Shown in pieces: positions 36,697-45,635 of a stretch of 64,000 nt of DNA. Location: NCBI GenBank assembly GCA_014859445.1, contig JACUUC010000006.1, forward strand, positions 1 to 64,000. Direction: 5' to 3'. The notes under the pieces were generated by a model. That model saw only the letters and a program-made list of their open reading frames with translations. It was not told the DNA's origin and made no database searches. The translations under genes were made by a program, and so were the position numbers. The DNA is from Bacterioplanes sp. GTDB lineage: Bacteria > Pseudomonadota > Gammaproteobacteria > Pseudomonadales > Oceanobacteraceae. The first letter of the stretch is position 1. Every line of letters begins with the position of its first letter.

Positions 36697-38307
36697 ATGA
36701 ATAGAGAAAGAAGACGCGTATTGTCGGGAAAATACGTGCGTGACGCAAATACTGGATTGCTTGTGAACTTAACCTCTGAATTGCTCGTACGCGGCCATCG
36801 CTTACTGCGCTTATACAGCTATTACTCGTTATTTTTGGCGTTGTTATTGATATTGGTGAACAGCGTAGACACCGGACGCGCCATCATCGGTAGCCATCAT
36901 GCCATGCTGTTTTCCATAACGGTGGCCGTGTATGTCTTTTGCGCCAGTGTGTTTGTCGTTGTTGCCAGTCGCAATCCCGATGTCGAGCTCGCCACCAGCT
37001 ACGTCTTTATTGAAACCGCCTTATTGGCACAACTGATGTTTGCCAGTGGCGGCCTTGACTCCGGATTTTCGAGTTTGTTGCTGATTCCAGTCGTGATTGC
37101 GAACTTACTGACACCCGGTGTGCTCGGCTATGCCGTAGCGGCTTGGACAGCCCTCGCCATCATGTTCTGGCAACATCTATGGCCAGAGCATTACCACACC
37201 CCCGACTTGGTGAATGCTGGAACGTATGGATTCCTATGCTTTCTTTTGGCAGGACTGACGCAAGCCCTATCTCGTCGGTTAAAAAGTGCGCTGCAATTGG
37301 CCAATCAACAAAGCCAACGATTAAAGCGCTTGCAAAAACTCAGCCGTCAAGCCGTCATGGACCTTCCTTATGGGATGGTTGCCTGCGATCAAGAACAGCG
37401 AGTGATTTTTGCGAATGAGGTTGCGATGCAACATTTTGTGTTGCAAGAAGGAAAGCCGCTCCCCGACCGTTTATGTTCTCTGCGAGCACAGTTTACCATC
37501 GAACATGATCATCAACGCTGGAACGTACGCCGCCAACCGCTGAACGACCAAAGCGGTGATGCCTTATTACTGATTGAAGATGAGGCACGAATCGCCGCTC
37601 GTGCGCAGCAACTCAAATTGGCCTCACTGGGGCAATTAAGTGCCAGCATTGCTCACGAAATCCGTAATCCACTCAGTGCCATGCGACATGCCGCACAGTT
37701 ATTGGCCGAAACGTCTTATCTAGCAACAGAGGAACAGCAGTTAACACGCATGATTGAACAACACAGCATGCGCATCAATCGTACCATTGAAGACATGCTG
37801 CAACTGGCTCGGCGGCGCCCAACCGACATTGGCATGATCGCTTTGCCAGCATGGTTAGAGCGTTTTCAAGAACACTTCCGTAGTCGCCACGATACCATTT
37901 CACTCAAGTGGACACTGCATTGCGACCCCAGCCTATGTATTCGTTTTGATGCCCACCAACTTGAACAAGTACTAGAGAATTTATGCAGCAATGGACTTCG
38001 CCATGCTCGGCAGGCCAATCCCAACAGCCCACGCCTTACCATACAAGCCAGAGCGTTATCCAATCGTCGTGTACAAATTGATGTCATTGATAATGGCAAC
38101 GGCGTTAGTGAAGAACAGCAAGCGCACTTATTTGAGCCTTTTTTCACTACCGAACAGCAAGGGACGGGGCTGGGTTTGTACTTGTGTCGCGAATTGTGTG
38201 AAGCCAATCACGCCAATATTCACTATCATTTCTTGAATCAAGGCAGTTGTTTTCGCATTATCGCCAACCACGCCACTCCCGAATCTTTATTACCTGTGAC
38301 ACAGTGA
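36697..38307 (+). CDS. pilS: Sensor histidine kinase PilS
   Basis: This 536-residue kinase has about six membrane helices (residues 42-195), a PAS-like linker (about 215-300), a HisKA domain with SIAHEIRNPLSAMRHAAQLL and an intact ATPase domain: N-box ENLCSNGLRHA, G1 DNGNGV, F-box FEPFFTT, G2 GTGLGL. It lies between bamD/nadE and a PilR-like gene, as pilS does in Pseudomonas, where PilS/PilR control pilin (pilA) transcription. The exact start is uncertain because the ribosome-binding site is weak. pilR follows after 7 bases. Confidence 0.92.
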   Translation: MNRERRRVLSGKYVRDANTGLLVNLTSELLVRGHRLLRLYSYYSLFLALLLILVNSVDTGRAIIGSHHAMLFSITVAVYVFCASVFVVVASRNPDVELATSYVFIETALLAQLMFASGGLDSGFSSLLLIPVVIANLLTPGVLGYAVAAWTALAIMFWQHLWPEHYHTPDLVNAGTYGFLCFLLAGLTQALSRRLKSALQLANQQSQRLKRLQKLSRQAVMDLPYGMVACDQEQRVIFANEVAMQHFVLQEGKPLPDRLCSLRAQFTIEHDHQRWNVRRQPLNDQSGDALLLIEDEARIAARAQQLKLASLGQLSASIAHEIRNPLSAMRHAAQLLAETSYLATEEQQLTRMIEQHSMRINRTIEDMLQLARRRPTDIGMIALPAWLERFQEHFRSRHDTISLKWTLHCDPSLCIRFDAHQLEQVLENLCSNGLRHARQANPNSPRLTIQARALSNRRVQIDVIDNGNGVSEEQQAHLFEPFFTTEQQGTGLGLYLCRELCEANHANIHYHFLNQGSCFRIIANHATPESLLPVTQ

Positions 38308-38314
38308 GAAACGC

Positions 38315-39622
38315 ATGAGCCAACTAACCGCCCTCATTATTGATGACGAACCGGATATCCGAGAGCTTATTGCCATCACGCTGCAACGCATGGATTTGCA
38401 CTGCTACCAAGCGGGCACCGTTCGCCAAGCATTGAATTTGTTAAAAGAGCGTCGCTATCACTTTTGCATCACCGACATGAAACTGCCAGATGGACATGGC
38501 CTGGATTTGATTCAATTGTGCAATCGCCAATACCCCGACATGCCCATTGCCATGATTACCGCATTCGGCAATATGGATTTGGCGATTTCAGCCATGAAAA
38601 CGGGGGCCTTTGACTTTGTTGCCAAACCGCTGGATATCGAACGCTTACGAGAATTGGTGAACGCGGCACTGGCCTTAACCAAAGTGCCGGTCAATATCAA
38701 CAGTTTGCCCTCAAAAGATGTCCTTATTGGTGACACGCCGATCATGATGTCGCTAAAACAACAATTGCATAAAGTAGCCCGTACTCAGGCGCCGGTCTGT
38801 ATTCAAGGCCCCAGCGGTAGCGGGAAGAATCTTGTTGCGCAATTACTGCATCATCAAAGCTCTCGGGCAGATCATGCCGTCATCACCGTTGATTGCCAAC
38901 ACTTGGCTCGCCAACAAGAAATGACGTTTGAGTCCTTGTTACAACAAGCAAAATCAGGCACGTTGATTTTGCACAATATTGACGCACTCACAGCCGACTT
39001 ACAGGCACAGTTACTGACCTTACTTCAGCACAATCCACTGCATCCAAATGGCCAAACAAGAGATGTTCGTCTCATCAGCAGCAGCCAACGGAATACCGAA
39101 CAACTTTTGGCAAATGGTATTCGACAAGATTTGTTGCTGCACCTCAATGTCGTACAGCTGCAGCTACCCGCCTTGAGCGAACGACGCGCAGACATTCCGT
39201 TATTGGCTCAGCATTATCTGAATAAATACGCCGACGAATGGGACATGCCCGTGTTACCCCTTAGTAGCAAAGCATTGGATGCGTTATTAACACACCCTTT
39301 CACGAACAATGTGCACGAATTAATCAACATCGTACAGCGCGCGTTTAGTTTGGCAGAGGGCGACAAAATTGAGCTTAACGACCTGCAGCTGACGCCCAAC
39401 ACATCGACCATCAACACCGTATCGACTGACAGCAACGACGAAACAAGCCCGATCGTGCCCAAGGAAATTGCTAATTTAGAAGCGTATTTAGAAAACATTG
39501 AACGTCAGGCGATCACCAACGCATTATCAGCCACACGCTGGAACAAAACCGCCGCCGCGGAAAAACTGGGCATCAGCTTTCGTGCGTTACGATATCGCTG
39601 TAAAAAATTGGCCATCGACTAA
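38315..39622 (+). CDS. pilR: PilR-like response regulator with degenerate AAA+ domain
   Basis: This 435-residue protein has an intact receiver (IIDDEPD, phospho-Asp in ITDMKLPDG, Lys in AKPLD) and an intact C-terminal Fis-type helix-turn-helix (NKTAAAEKLGISFRALRYRCKKL). The AAA+ middle is degenerate. Walker A is GPSGSGKN (165-172), but the GAFTGA sigma-54 loop is missing, with about 15 residues lost before GTLILHN (215-221). The Walker B Asp-Glu is His220-Asn221, the Arg of RxDLYYRL is His276, and the Arg of GNVREL is His334. It should bind DNA under PilS control but probably not activate sigma-54. The pilS context supports the name. Confidence 0.85.
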   Translation: MSQLTALIIDDEPDIRELIAITLQRMDLHCYQAGTVRQALNLLKERRYHFCITDMKLPDGHGLDLIQLCNRQYPDMPIAMITAFGNMDLAISAMKTGAFDFVAKPLDIERLRELVNAALALTKVPVNINSLPSKDVLIGDTPIMMSLKQQLHKVARTQAPVCIQGPSGSGKNLVAQLLHHQSSRADHAVITVDCQHLARQQEMTFESLLQQAKSGTLILHNIDALTADLQAQLLTLLQHNPLHPNGQTRDVRLISSSQRNTEQLLANGIRQDLLLHLNVVQLQLPALSERRADIPLLAQHYLNKYADEWDMPVLPLSSKALDALLTHPFTNNVHELINIVQRAFSLAEGDKIELNDLQLTPNTSTINTVSTDSNDETSPIVPKEIANLEAYLENIERQAITNALSATRWNKTAAAEKLGISFRALRYRCKKLAID

Positions 39623-39708
39623 AAAATACGCCGTTTTTTGTAGAGACAAACTCACACCAGCATCCTACATTGTCATTGTCAGGCAATGGCGATGCACAAG
39701 GAGTGACT

Positions 39709-40317
39709 ATGTCTCGGACGACAACGACGATAACAAAAACAATACGCGCTCATCACACCCCCCAAAGACCTAACAAGGACCACGGACAAACGCTGATTGA
39801 ACTGTGTGTTTGTCTGGTCATTGTGGCCACACTGGCAGTAGCCGCAGCACCCAACATGCACCGCTGGCACCAACGCCATCATCACGACCGCCACTTTCTG
39901 CCATTACAAAACACCTTACAATTTGCCCGCCAGCAAGCCGTGTTACTGAATAGCTCGATCACAGTTTGCCCTCTGAATGCTCAGAACCACTGCCATGCGA
40001 ACTGGCATGACCCGATTTCGGTGTTCGAAGACCGCAATCGCAATCGCCAGCGCGAGCCTGACGACACCCTACTGCAACAGATACCCAAAGCCCCTCACGA
40101 TAGCCTGAGACATTACTGGCGTGATGCCATTGTGTTTGACAATAAAGGATTCGCTGGATTTACCAACGGTACACTGAGTCATTGCTTTCAACAAAATAAC
40201 ACCTACAGCGCCACCGTCATTACCATTAGCCGCTTAGGTCGTATGCGCATTCATCGCGAATACCAACAAAATCAACCTGCCAAAAACACTCAGGGCAACG
40301 ATATTCCCTGCAATTAA
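39709..40317 (+). CDS. GspH/FimT-family pseudopilin (first copy)
   Basis: This 202-residue prepilin-like protein has a long basic, His- and Thr-rich leader, a prepilin cleavage site before GQTLIELCVCLV (Glu5 present; position 1 is Gln rather than Phe or Met) and a GspH-type C-terminal domain with paired Cys. Such minor pilins prime type IV pilus assembly. The ATG at 39709 has AAGGAG 5 bases upstream. It corresponds in position to fimT after pilR. The Cys pair in the transmembrane helix and the Gln at position 1 are unusual. Confidence 0.78.
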   Translation: MSRTTTTITKTIRAHHTPQRPNKDHGQTLIELCVCLVIVATLAVAAAPNMHRWHQRHHHDRHFLPLQNTLQFARQQAVLLNSSITVCPLNAQNHCHANWHDPISVFEDRNRNRQREPDDTLLQQIPKAPHDSLRHYWRDAIVFDNKGFAGFTNGTLSHCFQQNNTYSATVITISRLGRMRIHREYQQNQPAKNTQGNDIPCN

Positions 40318-40428
40318 CCGCCTAATCGCTGCACTCAACCGCTAGTCCAGAAAGACTGGCCAAATGCAATACGCCCATTATGATAGGGGTTAATCATATC
40401 AGTGCCATTTTCGTAACGAGGCCGAACG
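40318..40428. other. Gap between the first FimT-like gene and pilX
   Basis: In these 111 bases I see a short inverted repeat (TATGAT / ATCATA around 40378-40397) and GAGG before the pilX start. No terminator and no sigma-54-type promoter with GG-N10-GC was found. Confidence 0.4.
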
Positions 40429-41025
40429 ATGCAACCATTCAAAACTCAGCCAACCGCACGCACATCGGCGCCCTTTGGGGTGGCAACCCTAACAGGGCTA
40501 CAACAACGCGGATCTGCCCTAGTCATCAGTTTAGTGGTGCTGACCGCCATCACCATGGGCGCCATGGTGGCCATGCAACGGTCCACCTTACAAACGCGCA
40601 TGATCGGCAACATGCAGCACCAACAAGCTATTTTTAATGCGACTTACAGCAACATTAACTTCTTCTATCAGAACCTAGAAAGACCACAAGTGGCCACGCG
40701 CATCCTAGGTGACATCATCAATCAAGAATTAGCACTGCCAGAAGGTACCGTCATTGGCAGCGTTGTGATTCAACCGTATGACAAAGCCTACGAAAGCCTG
40801 ATTAGACCACCCGCCATAGGCGCAGGCGTAGCACGAGTAGACAACGAGTTGCGTATGCTGCGCATGACCACCTCCGGTTCATTAAAAGAACACGCAGGCA
40901 GCAGCACAGGCACCGAAGTACCGTACTACTTTGCCAGCAATGCTCAAGGCATGGATGGCAGTAATAACACACGATCAAGACAAGAAATGGGCTTTCGTTA
41001 CATGGCACCGGCGCCACAGCAATGA
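40429..41025 (+). CDS. pilX: Minor pilin PilX, copy 1
   Basis: This 198-residue protein has the PilX N-terminus: cleavage after QQRG and a hydrophobic helix SALVISLVVLTAITMGAMVAMQ without the Glu5 of other pilins, then QTRMIGNMQHQQAIFNATYS. PilX-type minor pilins act with PilY1 at the pilus tip. It has a 24-residue leader. GAGG lies 7 bases before the ATG. Unlike the Pseudomonas order, it precedes PilY1 without PilV and PilW upstream; those follow PilY1 here. Confidence 0.82.
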   Translation: MQPFKTQPTARTSAPFGVATLTGLQQRGSALVISLVVLTAITMGAMVAMQRSTLQTRMIGNMQHQQAIFNATYSNINFFYQNLERPQVATRILGDIINQELALPEGTVIGSVVIQPYDKAYESLIRPPAIGAGVARVDNELRMLRMTTSGSLKEHAGSSTGTEVPYYFASNAQGMDGSNNTRSRQEMGFRYMAPAPQQ

Positions 41026-41076
41026 AGCTCATAACGAAAACAACCGATTAGAACTCATCGAAATGAGGGACAACAT

Positions 41077-41472
41077 ATGACACGAATGATCAAACAGCCA
41101 ATCACCATCGTGCTAACTCTGCTTTTGCTGAGCACCAGCACGATGGTATTCGCCGCTCGCAATAACTTAATCAACTTTGTTGAATTTCAATTACCGACGG
41201 CTCAATTACTGAGCTTTTCCAGCCAAGGGGTTCGGGTAAATCGCTGCCCCAGTTGCGCCATCGATGAATGGCGCATAGATCAAGACACACAGTTTTACGA
41301 TCAAAACCAAGCCGTGGACCTGCAAACAGCGACCCACTTATTCGTCACCAAACCTTACTCGCATGTGTCGTTATTTGTCGATCGTCAACAAGGTCGAGTC
41401 AGCAAGGTCGTATTTGGTGGTTTTATTGAAATAGCCCCTATCAACCACGAACTACGCTCCAGCGCACAATAA
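41077..41472 (+). CDS. Small exported protein in the pilus cluster, unknown family
   Basis: This 131-residue protein starts with a signal peptide (cleavage likely after VFA, residue 26) and has a CPSC motif at about residue 58, otherwise beta-rich sequence (FVTKPYSHVSLFV, VVFGGFIEI). GAGGGA lies 6 bases before the ATG and the stop is 11 bases before pilY1. I do not recognise its family. In P. aeruginosa a small exported protein, PilY2, accompanies PilY1, so a similar role is possible by position only. No counterpart is present in the second cluster. Confidence 0.7.
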   Translation: MTRMIKQPITIVLTLLLLSTSTMVFAARNNLINFVEFQLPTAQLLSFSSQGVRVNRCPSCAIDEWRIDQDTQFYDQNQAVDLQTATHLFVTKPYSHVSLFVDRQQGRVSKVVFGGFIEIAPINHELRSSAQ

Positions 41473-41483
41473 GGAGAACGTTT

Positions 41484-44400
41484 ATGAAAATGCATTATTA
41501 TCTCACTGCGCTGATCGCCAGTAGCTTAAGCTTGCCATTGTTAGCCGACGATACCGAAATCTACTTGGGTACCGCCGATCGCGTAAATCCCAACGTCATC
41601 TTTATTTTCGACACATCGGGTAGTATGGCTTTTGATGCTGGCGGTGAATCACGAATGTCCATCACCCAGCGAGCAGCGATTGATACATTAAATGATATCT
41701 CAGGAATTAATATTGCACTGATGCGCTACAATCCAAAACGTCTCTACGTTGAAACCGGAGTGGATAAAGAATATCGTGGCGGTTCTTTTAACACACCGAT
41801 GTTGAATATCGACGCAGGTAATAATAGACAAATCATCAGAGATATCATTAACGCTTACCCCGCAGATGGCGGCACACCCTTAACTGAAAGCGTCCATGAG
41901 GCATATAATTTCTTTTTAGGAAATCCTGTAAATTACGGAAGAGAATTCGAACGCGGTGAGTGTATTAACTGGCAGGGACCGTGGTGGAATCAGCAGTGCA
42001 GCGAATATTCATATATCATAGGTTACTCAAGCCATTCTGAAACACACAACAACGGCACCTACATTTCACCCATCGTGGATGAATGCCAAAAAAATCACAT
42101 TGTTTTATTCACCGATGGCGATTCCAGTGTCGATGGTGAAAGTAATGAAGCCATTCGAAGTATGCTAAGTGCACTACCTGGCTTTACCTCAAATGAGCTG
42201 ATTCAAAAAGGCCTCTCGACAACATGTGAATCAAATCCAGGTGGAAATAAGGCGATTACTGACAGTTGTTTAGAAGAACTGGCTTTTGTGATGAATAATC
42301 GAGATGCTCGCTCCGACCTTCCTGGAAGACAGAATGTTCAGTTTCATACTGTAGGCGGATTTATAAGCGGAAATAGCCAAGTATTCTTAGATAATGCAGC
42401 ACTTCATGGCGGTGGCATCTCAGCCAACGCGCAAAACTATGATGAGTTGCGCCGTGCATTGACTAAAATCTTTGACGACATCGTGCAATCGGCTGGCACA
42501 TTTTCTGCGCCTGCGGTGGCCGTTAACGCCTTCAACAGCCTTGAACAGTTAGATCAATTGTATTACTCCGTCTTCAAACCCAGTGATAACGTCGGTTGGA
42601 GTGGTAACGTCAAACGTTTCCGCCTGTCTAGCGATGGCATTATCGTGGACAGCAAAGGGAACCCCGCCGTTGATCCTGCCACGGGTTTTTTTAGCACGAA
42701 TGCACAAAGCTATTGGACACTGAATGATGATGCCCCTGATGGCGACAACGTCGAACGCGGTGGTATGGCCAGTCGCTTAACCACCAATCGCAATGTTTAC
42801 ACCAACATTACTAGCAACGATTTAGCAGTAGAAAAAAATCGTGTCCATGAAACCACTCCCGATTTAAAAACCCACTTCAACACCTCCTTAACCGGTGAAA
42901 ACTTCGTTAAGCTGGTTAAATGGGCTCGCGGGGTTTTAGTCGACAGCAATGGCAACGACATCCCCCGCCGTAGCATGGAAGATCCGCTACACAGCCGCCC
43001 AGTATTGCTTAACTACGGTCGCATCACCATCGATGGCAAAGACGTTCCTGATAGCACACTGTTCATTGGCACCAACTCTGGGTACTTACATGCCTTTGAC
43101 ACCCACGAGAAACAACCTCGTGAGCGCTTTGCCTTTATTCCGAAAGAACTATTGCCGGTTGTTGCCCAATACTATGAGCGTTCAGGTACCAAGCAGTACG
43201 GTCTCGATGGCCCTATCAGTGTTTGGCATGACGATAAGAACCGCAATCAAATCATTGATAATCGCGAACAAGCCATTTTGTACATTGGTATGCGTCGTGG
43301 TGGCAGCAGCTACTACGCACTGGATGTCAGCAACCGCGATCAACCGCGTTTACTTTGGCAAATCGATGGTCGCAACCCATTGGCGGGCAACAGCACCACA
43401 TCCGGTTTTGAGCGTTTAGGGCAGACTTGGTCGCGCATGATTCCTGCCACCATTAATTGGACCGATGGTAAAGATCGTAAAGTTTTATTCTTTGGCGGTG
43501 GTTACGACCCGAAAGAAGACGATTACTTAGTACGAACTAACCATGAACAAGGCAATGCCATTTTCATGGTGGATGCAACAACCGGACAGCTGTTATGGCG
43601 AGCAACGGATAAAAACAGCCCTGCAAACTTCCGTCACGACAATATGACCAGCAGCTTTGCCAGCGATTTGGTGGTGGTCGATGATAACGGCGATGGATTA
43701 GCCAACATCATTTATGCCGCCGATTTAGGAGGTCGTATTTGGCGACTCGACATTAATCACACAGCAAAAACAGCCAACGACTTTGTTAACGGTGGTGTCA
43801 TTGCTGATTTAGGTGCCGACGGAAGTCGTGCCAACAACGTTCGCTTTTACAACAAACCCGACGTTATTTACACCGAGTACGGCACCATTTGGGACGTAGA
43901 TGACAAAGGCAACAAAAGAGAAGTGGGCAAACGCGGCCGCTACCAAATCGCCATTGGTTCTGGTTTCCGTGCACACCCGTTAAATAACGAAGCCATCGAT
44001 CATTTCTACGTGATCAATGATTACAATACCAACGGTGCACCGGAATCGTACAACACACTTCGTAAATCTGATTTAGCCGATTTTGATCGCTACAATCTGG
44101 AAAGCATGGATAAAAAAATGAATGGTCTTTTTTACAAGCTGCCCAACGTGGGTGAAAAAGTTCTGAGTAATTCAGTTACCATTCGAGATACCATTTATTT
44201 CAGCACCTACAGACCGAACGATAAGACAACCCGCTCCGGTTGTGATGCCGATACCGGTATCGCCCGTACTTACACCATTAAGCCAGTAACCGACCCAAAT
44301 GACCTTGAGCGCGTGATTGACAGTAAAACATTACGTCAGTCTGGTATCGTATCGGAGCCTGTGTTGGTACGTACCAACCCGGATCCCGATAACCCAGACA

Positions 44401-44501
44401 GCAAGCGTGAAGAAGGCATTCTCATTGGCGCTGAACTCGTCATTATCGAAGACAGCGAGCCGCCCGTGAAACGTACCTACTGGCGTGAACAAGAACTTTA
44501 A
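41484..44501 (+). CDS. pilY1: Type IV pilus tip protein PilY1, copy 1
   Basis: This 1005-residue exported protein has a signal peptide (to about residue 21), a von Willebrand factor A domain with the MIDAS motif DTSGS at 43-47, and a C-terminal beta-propeller. The propeller has SMEDPLHSRPVLL, GFERLGQTWS and two EF-hand-like calcium loops, one at about 733-741 (DDNGDG) before AADLGGRIWRLD. PilY1 acts as adhesin and mechanosensor at the pilus tip. The VWA coding region (about 41640-42430) is AT-rich, near 38% G+C in sampled lines, against 50-60% downstream, suggesting a recombined domain. It is a paralogue of the gene at 49133. Confidence 0.9.
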   Translation: MKMHYYLTALIASSLSLPLLADDTEIYLGTADRVNPNVIFIFDTSGSMAFDAGGESRMSITQRAAIDTLNDISGINIALMRYNPKRLYVETGVDKEYRGGSFNTPMLNIDAGNNRQIIRDIINAYPADGGTPLTESVHEAYNFFLGNPVNYGREFERGECINWQGPWWNQQCSEYSYIIGYSSHSETHNNGTYISPIVDECQKNHIVLFTDGDSSVDGESNEAIRSMLSALPGFTSNELIQKGLSTTCESNPGGNKAITDSCLEELAFVMNNRDARSDLPGRQNVQFHTVGGFISGNSQVFLDNAALHGGGISANAQNYDELRRALTKIFDDIVQSAGTFSAPAVAVNAFNSLEQLDQLYYSVFKPSDNVGWSGNVKRFRLSSDGIIVDSKGNPAVDPATGFFSTNAQSYWTLNDDAPDGDNVERGGMASRLTTNRNVYTNITSNDLAVEKNRVHETTPDLKTHFNTSLTGENFVKLVKWARGVLVDSNGNDIPRRSMEDPLHSRPVLLNYGRITIDGKDVPDSTLFIGTNSGYLHAFDTHEKQPRERFAFIPKELLPVVAQYYERSGTKQYGLDGPISVWHDDKNRNQIIDNREQAILYIGMRRGGSSYYALDVSNRDQPRLLWQIDGRNPLAGNSTTSGFERLGQTWSRMIPATINWTDGKDRKVLFFGGGYDPKEDDYLVRTNHEQGNAIFMVDATTGQLLWRATDKNSPANFRHDNMTSSFASDLVVVDDNGDGLANIIYAADLGGRIWRLDINHTAKTANDFVNGGVIADLGADGSRANNVRFYNKPDVIYTEYGTIWDVDDKGNKREVGKRGRYQIAIGSGFRAHPLNNEAIDHFYVINDYNTNGAPESYNTLRKSDLADFDRYNLESMDKKMNGLFYKLPNVGEKVLSNSVTIRDTIYFSTYRPNDKTTRSGCDADTGIARTYTIKPVTDPNDLERVIDSKTLRQSGIVSEPVLVRTNPDPDNPDSKREEGILIGAELVIIEDSEPPVKRTYWREQEL

Positions 44502-44511
44502 ATGAGGTAAC

Positions 44512-44540
44512 CTGCAAGCTGTCTTGTTGATGGCTTGCAG
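44512..44540 (+). promoter_or_regulatory. Hairpin between pilY1 copy 1 and the FimU-like gene
   Basis: CTGCAAGC and GCTTGCAG form a perfect 8-bp stem around 13 bases. The downstream arm touches the AGGA ribosome-binding site of the next gene and no T-tract follows, so it may modulate translation or processing rather than terminate transcription. Confidence 0.55.
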
Positions 44541-44550
44541 GAAAAACATA

Positions 44551-45045
44551 ATGACAGTATTCCGATTACAACGCGGCGTAACCCTGATTGAGCTGATGGT
44601 CGTATTGGCCATTATTGCCATTCTACTGGGCGTGGGTTTGCCCTCGTTTCAGTCATTCACACTCAATCGTTTAGCCGACCGATTAGTACAACAACTGCAA
44701 CTCGACATCAGCTATGCGCGTAATCACGCCATTACGCACTCGATGCCGATTACGGTCACCCCAATGAACAACAATTGGAATTTGGGCTGGGAAGTTCGCA
44801 GTAATGCCAATGCCGATGGTTTACTTCGCCAACGCGGCAGTATTGACCGACCTCTCGCCGACGCAGGAACGATTACCTCGGTTGAATATACGCAAGCCAA
44901 CCCAATTGCGTTTGATACCCAAGGGCGCTCTCAACGTATTGGTAGCTTGGTGATTGATGTGGATGGTTGTACCGGCATGCGAGAGCGCACGCTGCGCATT
45001 AATTTTATTGGACAAATCGTTATCGAAGAGGCGTTGTGCCAATGA
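44551..45045 (+). CDS. fimU: GspH/FimU-family minor pilin
   Basis: This 164-residue minor pilin has a short basic leader ending in Gly, cleaved before VTLIELMVVLAIIAILLGVG (Glu5 present), then the GspH/FimU fold with RNHAITHS, WNLGWEV and a closing Cys pair (DVDGC...ALC). It is the FimU candidate that would link the tip complex to major pilin. The ATG at 44551 has AGGA 8 bases upstream. It overlaps pilV by four bases. It could equally be named FimT2. Confidence 0.83.
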   Translation: MTVFRLQRGVTLIELMVVLAIIAILLGVGLPSFQSFTLNRLADRLVQQLQLDISYARNHAITHSMPITVTPMNNNWNLGWEVRSNANADGLLRQRGSIDRPLADAGTITSVEYTQANPIAFDTQGRSQRIGSLVIDVDGCTGMRERTLRINFIGQIVIEEALCQ

Positions 45046-45635
45046 CCCTAACAAAGCAACGCGGTGTCAACTTAATTGAGGTGATGGTCACCATCGCCAT
45101 TACCTCCATTGGTTTACTGGGATTAGGCTCGTTGCAATTGCAAGCCAACCGAACCACCGCCGATGCGGGCAATCGTTCGCAAGCCGTATGGATGCTCGAA
45201 GACCTCACCAACCGTATTCGCGCCAATGTGGTCGCAGTCAGCGATTACGATACCAGCGGTGTCTACCAATGCCCGAGTAGTCGTCCTACTCCGGTTTGTA
45301 GCCCATTCCATAATGGTACAACACGTGTCAACGCTAACCTGAACTGCACCAATACACAGTTAGCGATCGCTGACCTTTGGGAAGTGGCGTGTGCATCAAC
45401 CACCGCCGTGCCTAACAGCAACCTAACGCGTGCCAGTGCCGCCGATTTCATCGCGAACCCTGAATTAACCGTAGCGGTGGCCGCAAACAATGCCGTTACC
45501 CTCACGCTATCGTGGGATGTTCGCACCAGCGGTACCGATGCCGACGGCAACACCGTCTACATGGTGGATCAAGGCCGCGGACAAAGCAGCATCACCACAC
45601 GCCGTGCCACTATTACCACGGAGTTTCAACCATGA
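45042..45635 (+). CDS. pilV: Minor pilin PilV, copy 1
   Basis: This 197-residue minor pilin has leader MTLTKQRG and mature start VNLIEVMVTIAITSIGLLGLGSLQLQ, followed by MLEDLTNRIRANV and a C-terminal domain with four Cys, the PilV pattern. The start overlaps the fimU stop (ATGA) and its stop overlaps the pilW start (ATGA), so fimU-pilV-pilW are translated together. PilV, W and X form the tip core that recruits PilY1. Confidence 0.87.
   Translation: MTLTKQRGVNLIEVMVTIAITSIGLLGLGSLQLQANRTTADAGNRSQAVWMLEDLTNRIRANVVAVSDYDTSGVYQCPSSRPTPVCSPFHNGTTRVNANLNCTNTQLAIADLWEVACASTTAVPNSNLTRASAADFIANPELTVAVAANNAVTLTLSWDVRTSGTDADGNTVYMVDQGRGQSSITTRRATITTEFQP

Noticed and set aside
39681-39696. Sigma-54-like site (AGGCA...ATGCA) before the first FimT-like gene
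   Set aside because: GG and GC have the right spacing, but the transcript would start after the ribosome-binding site, and four other consensus positions fail.
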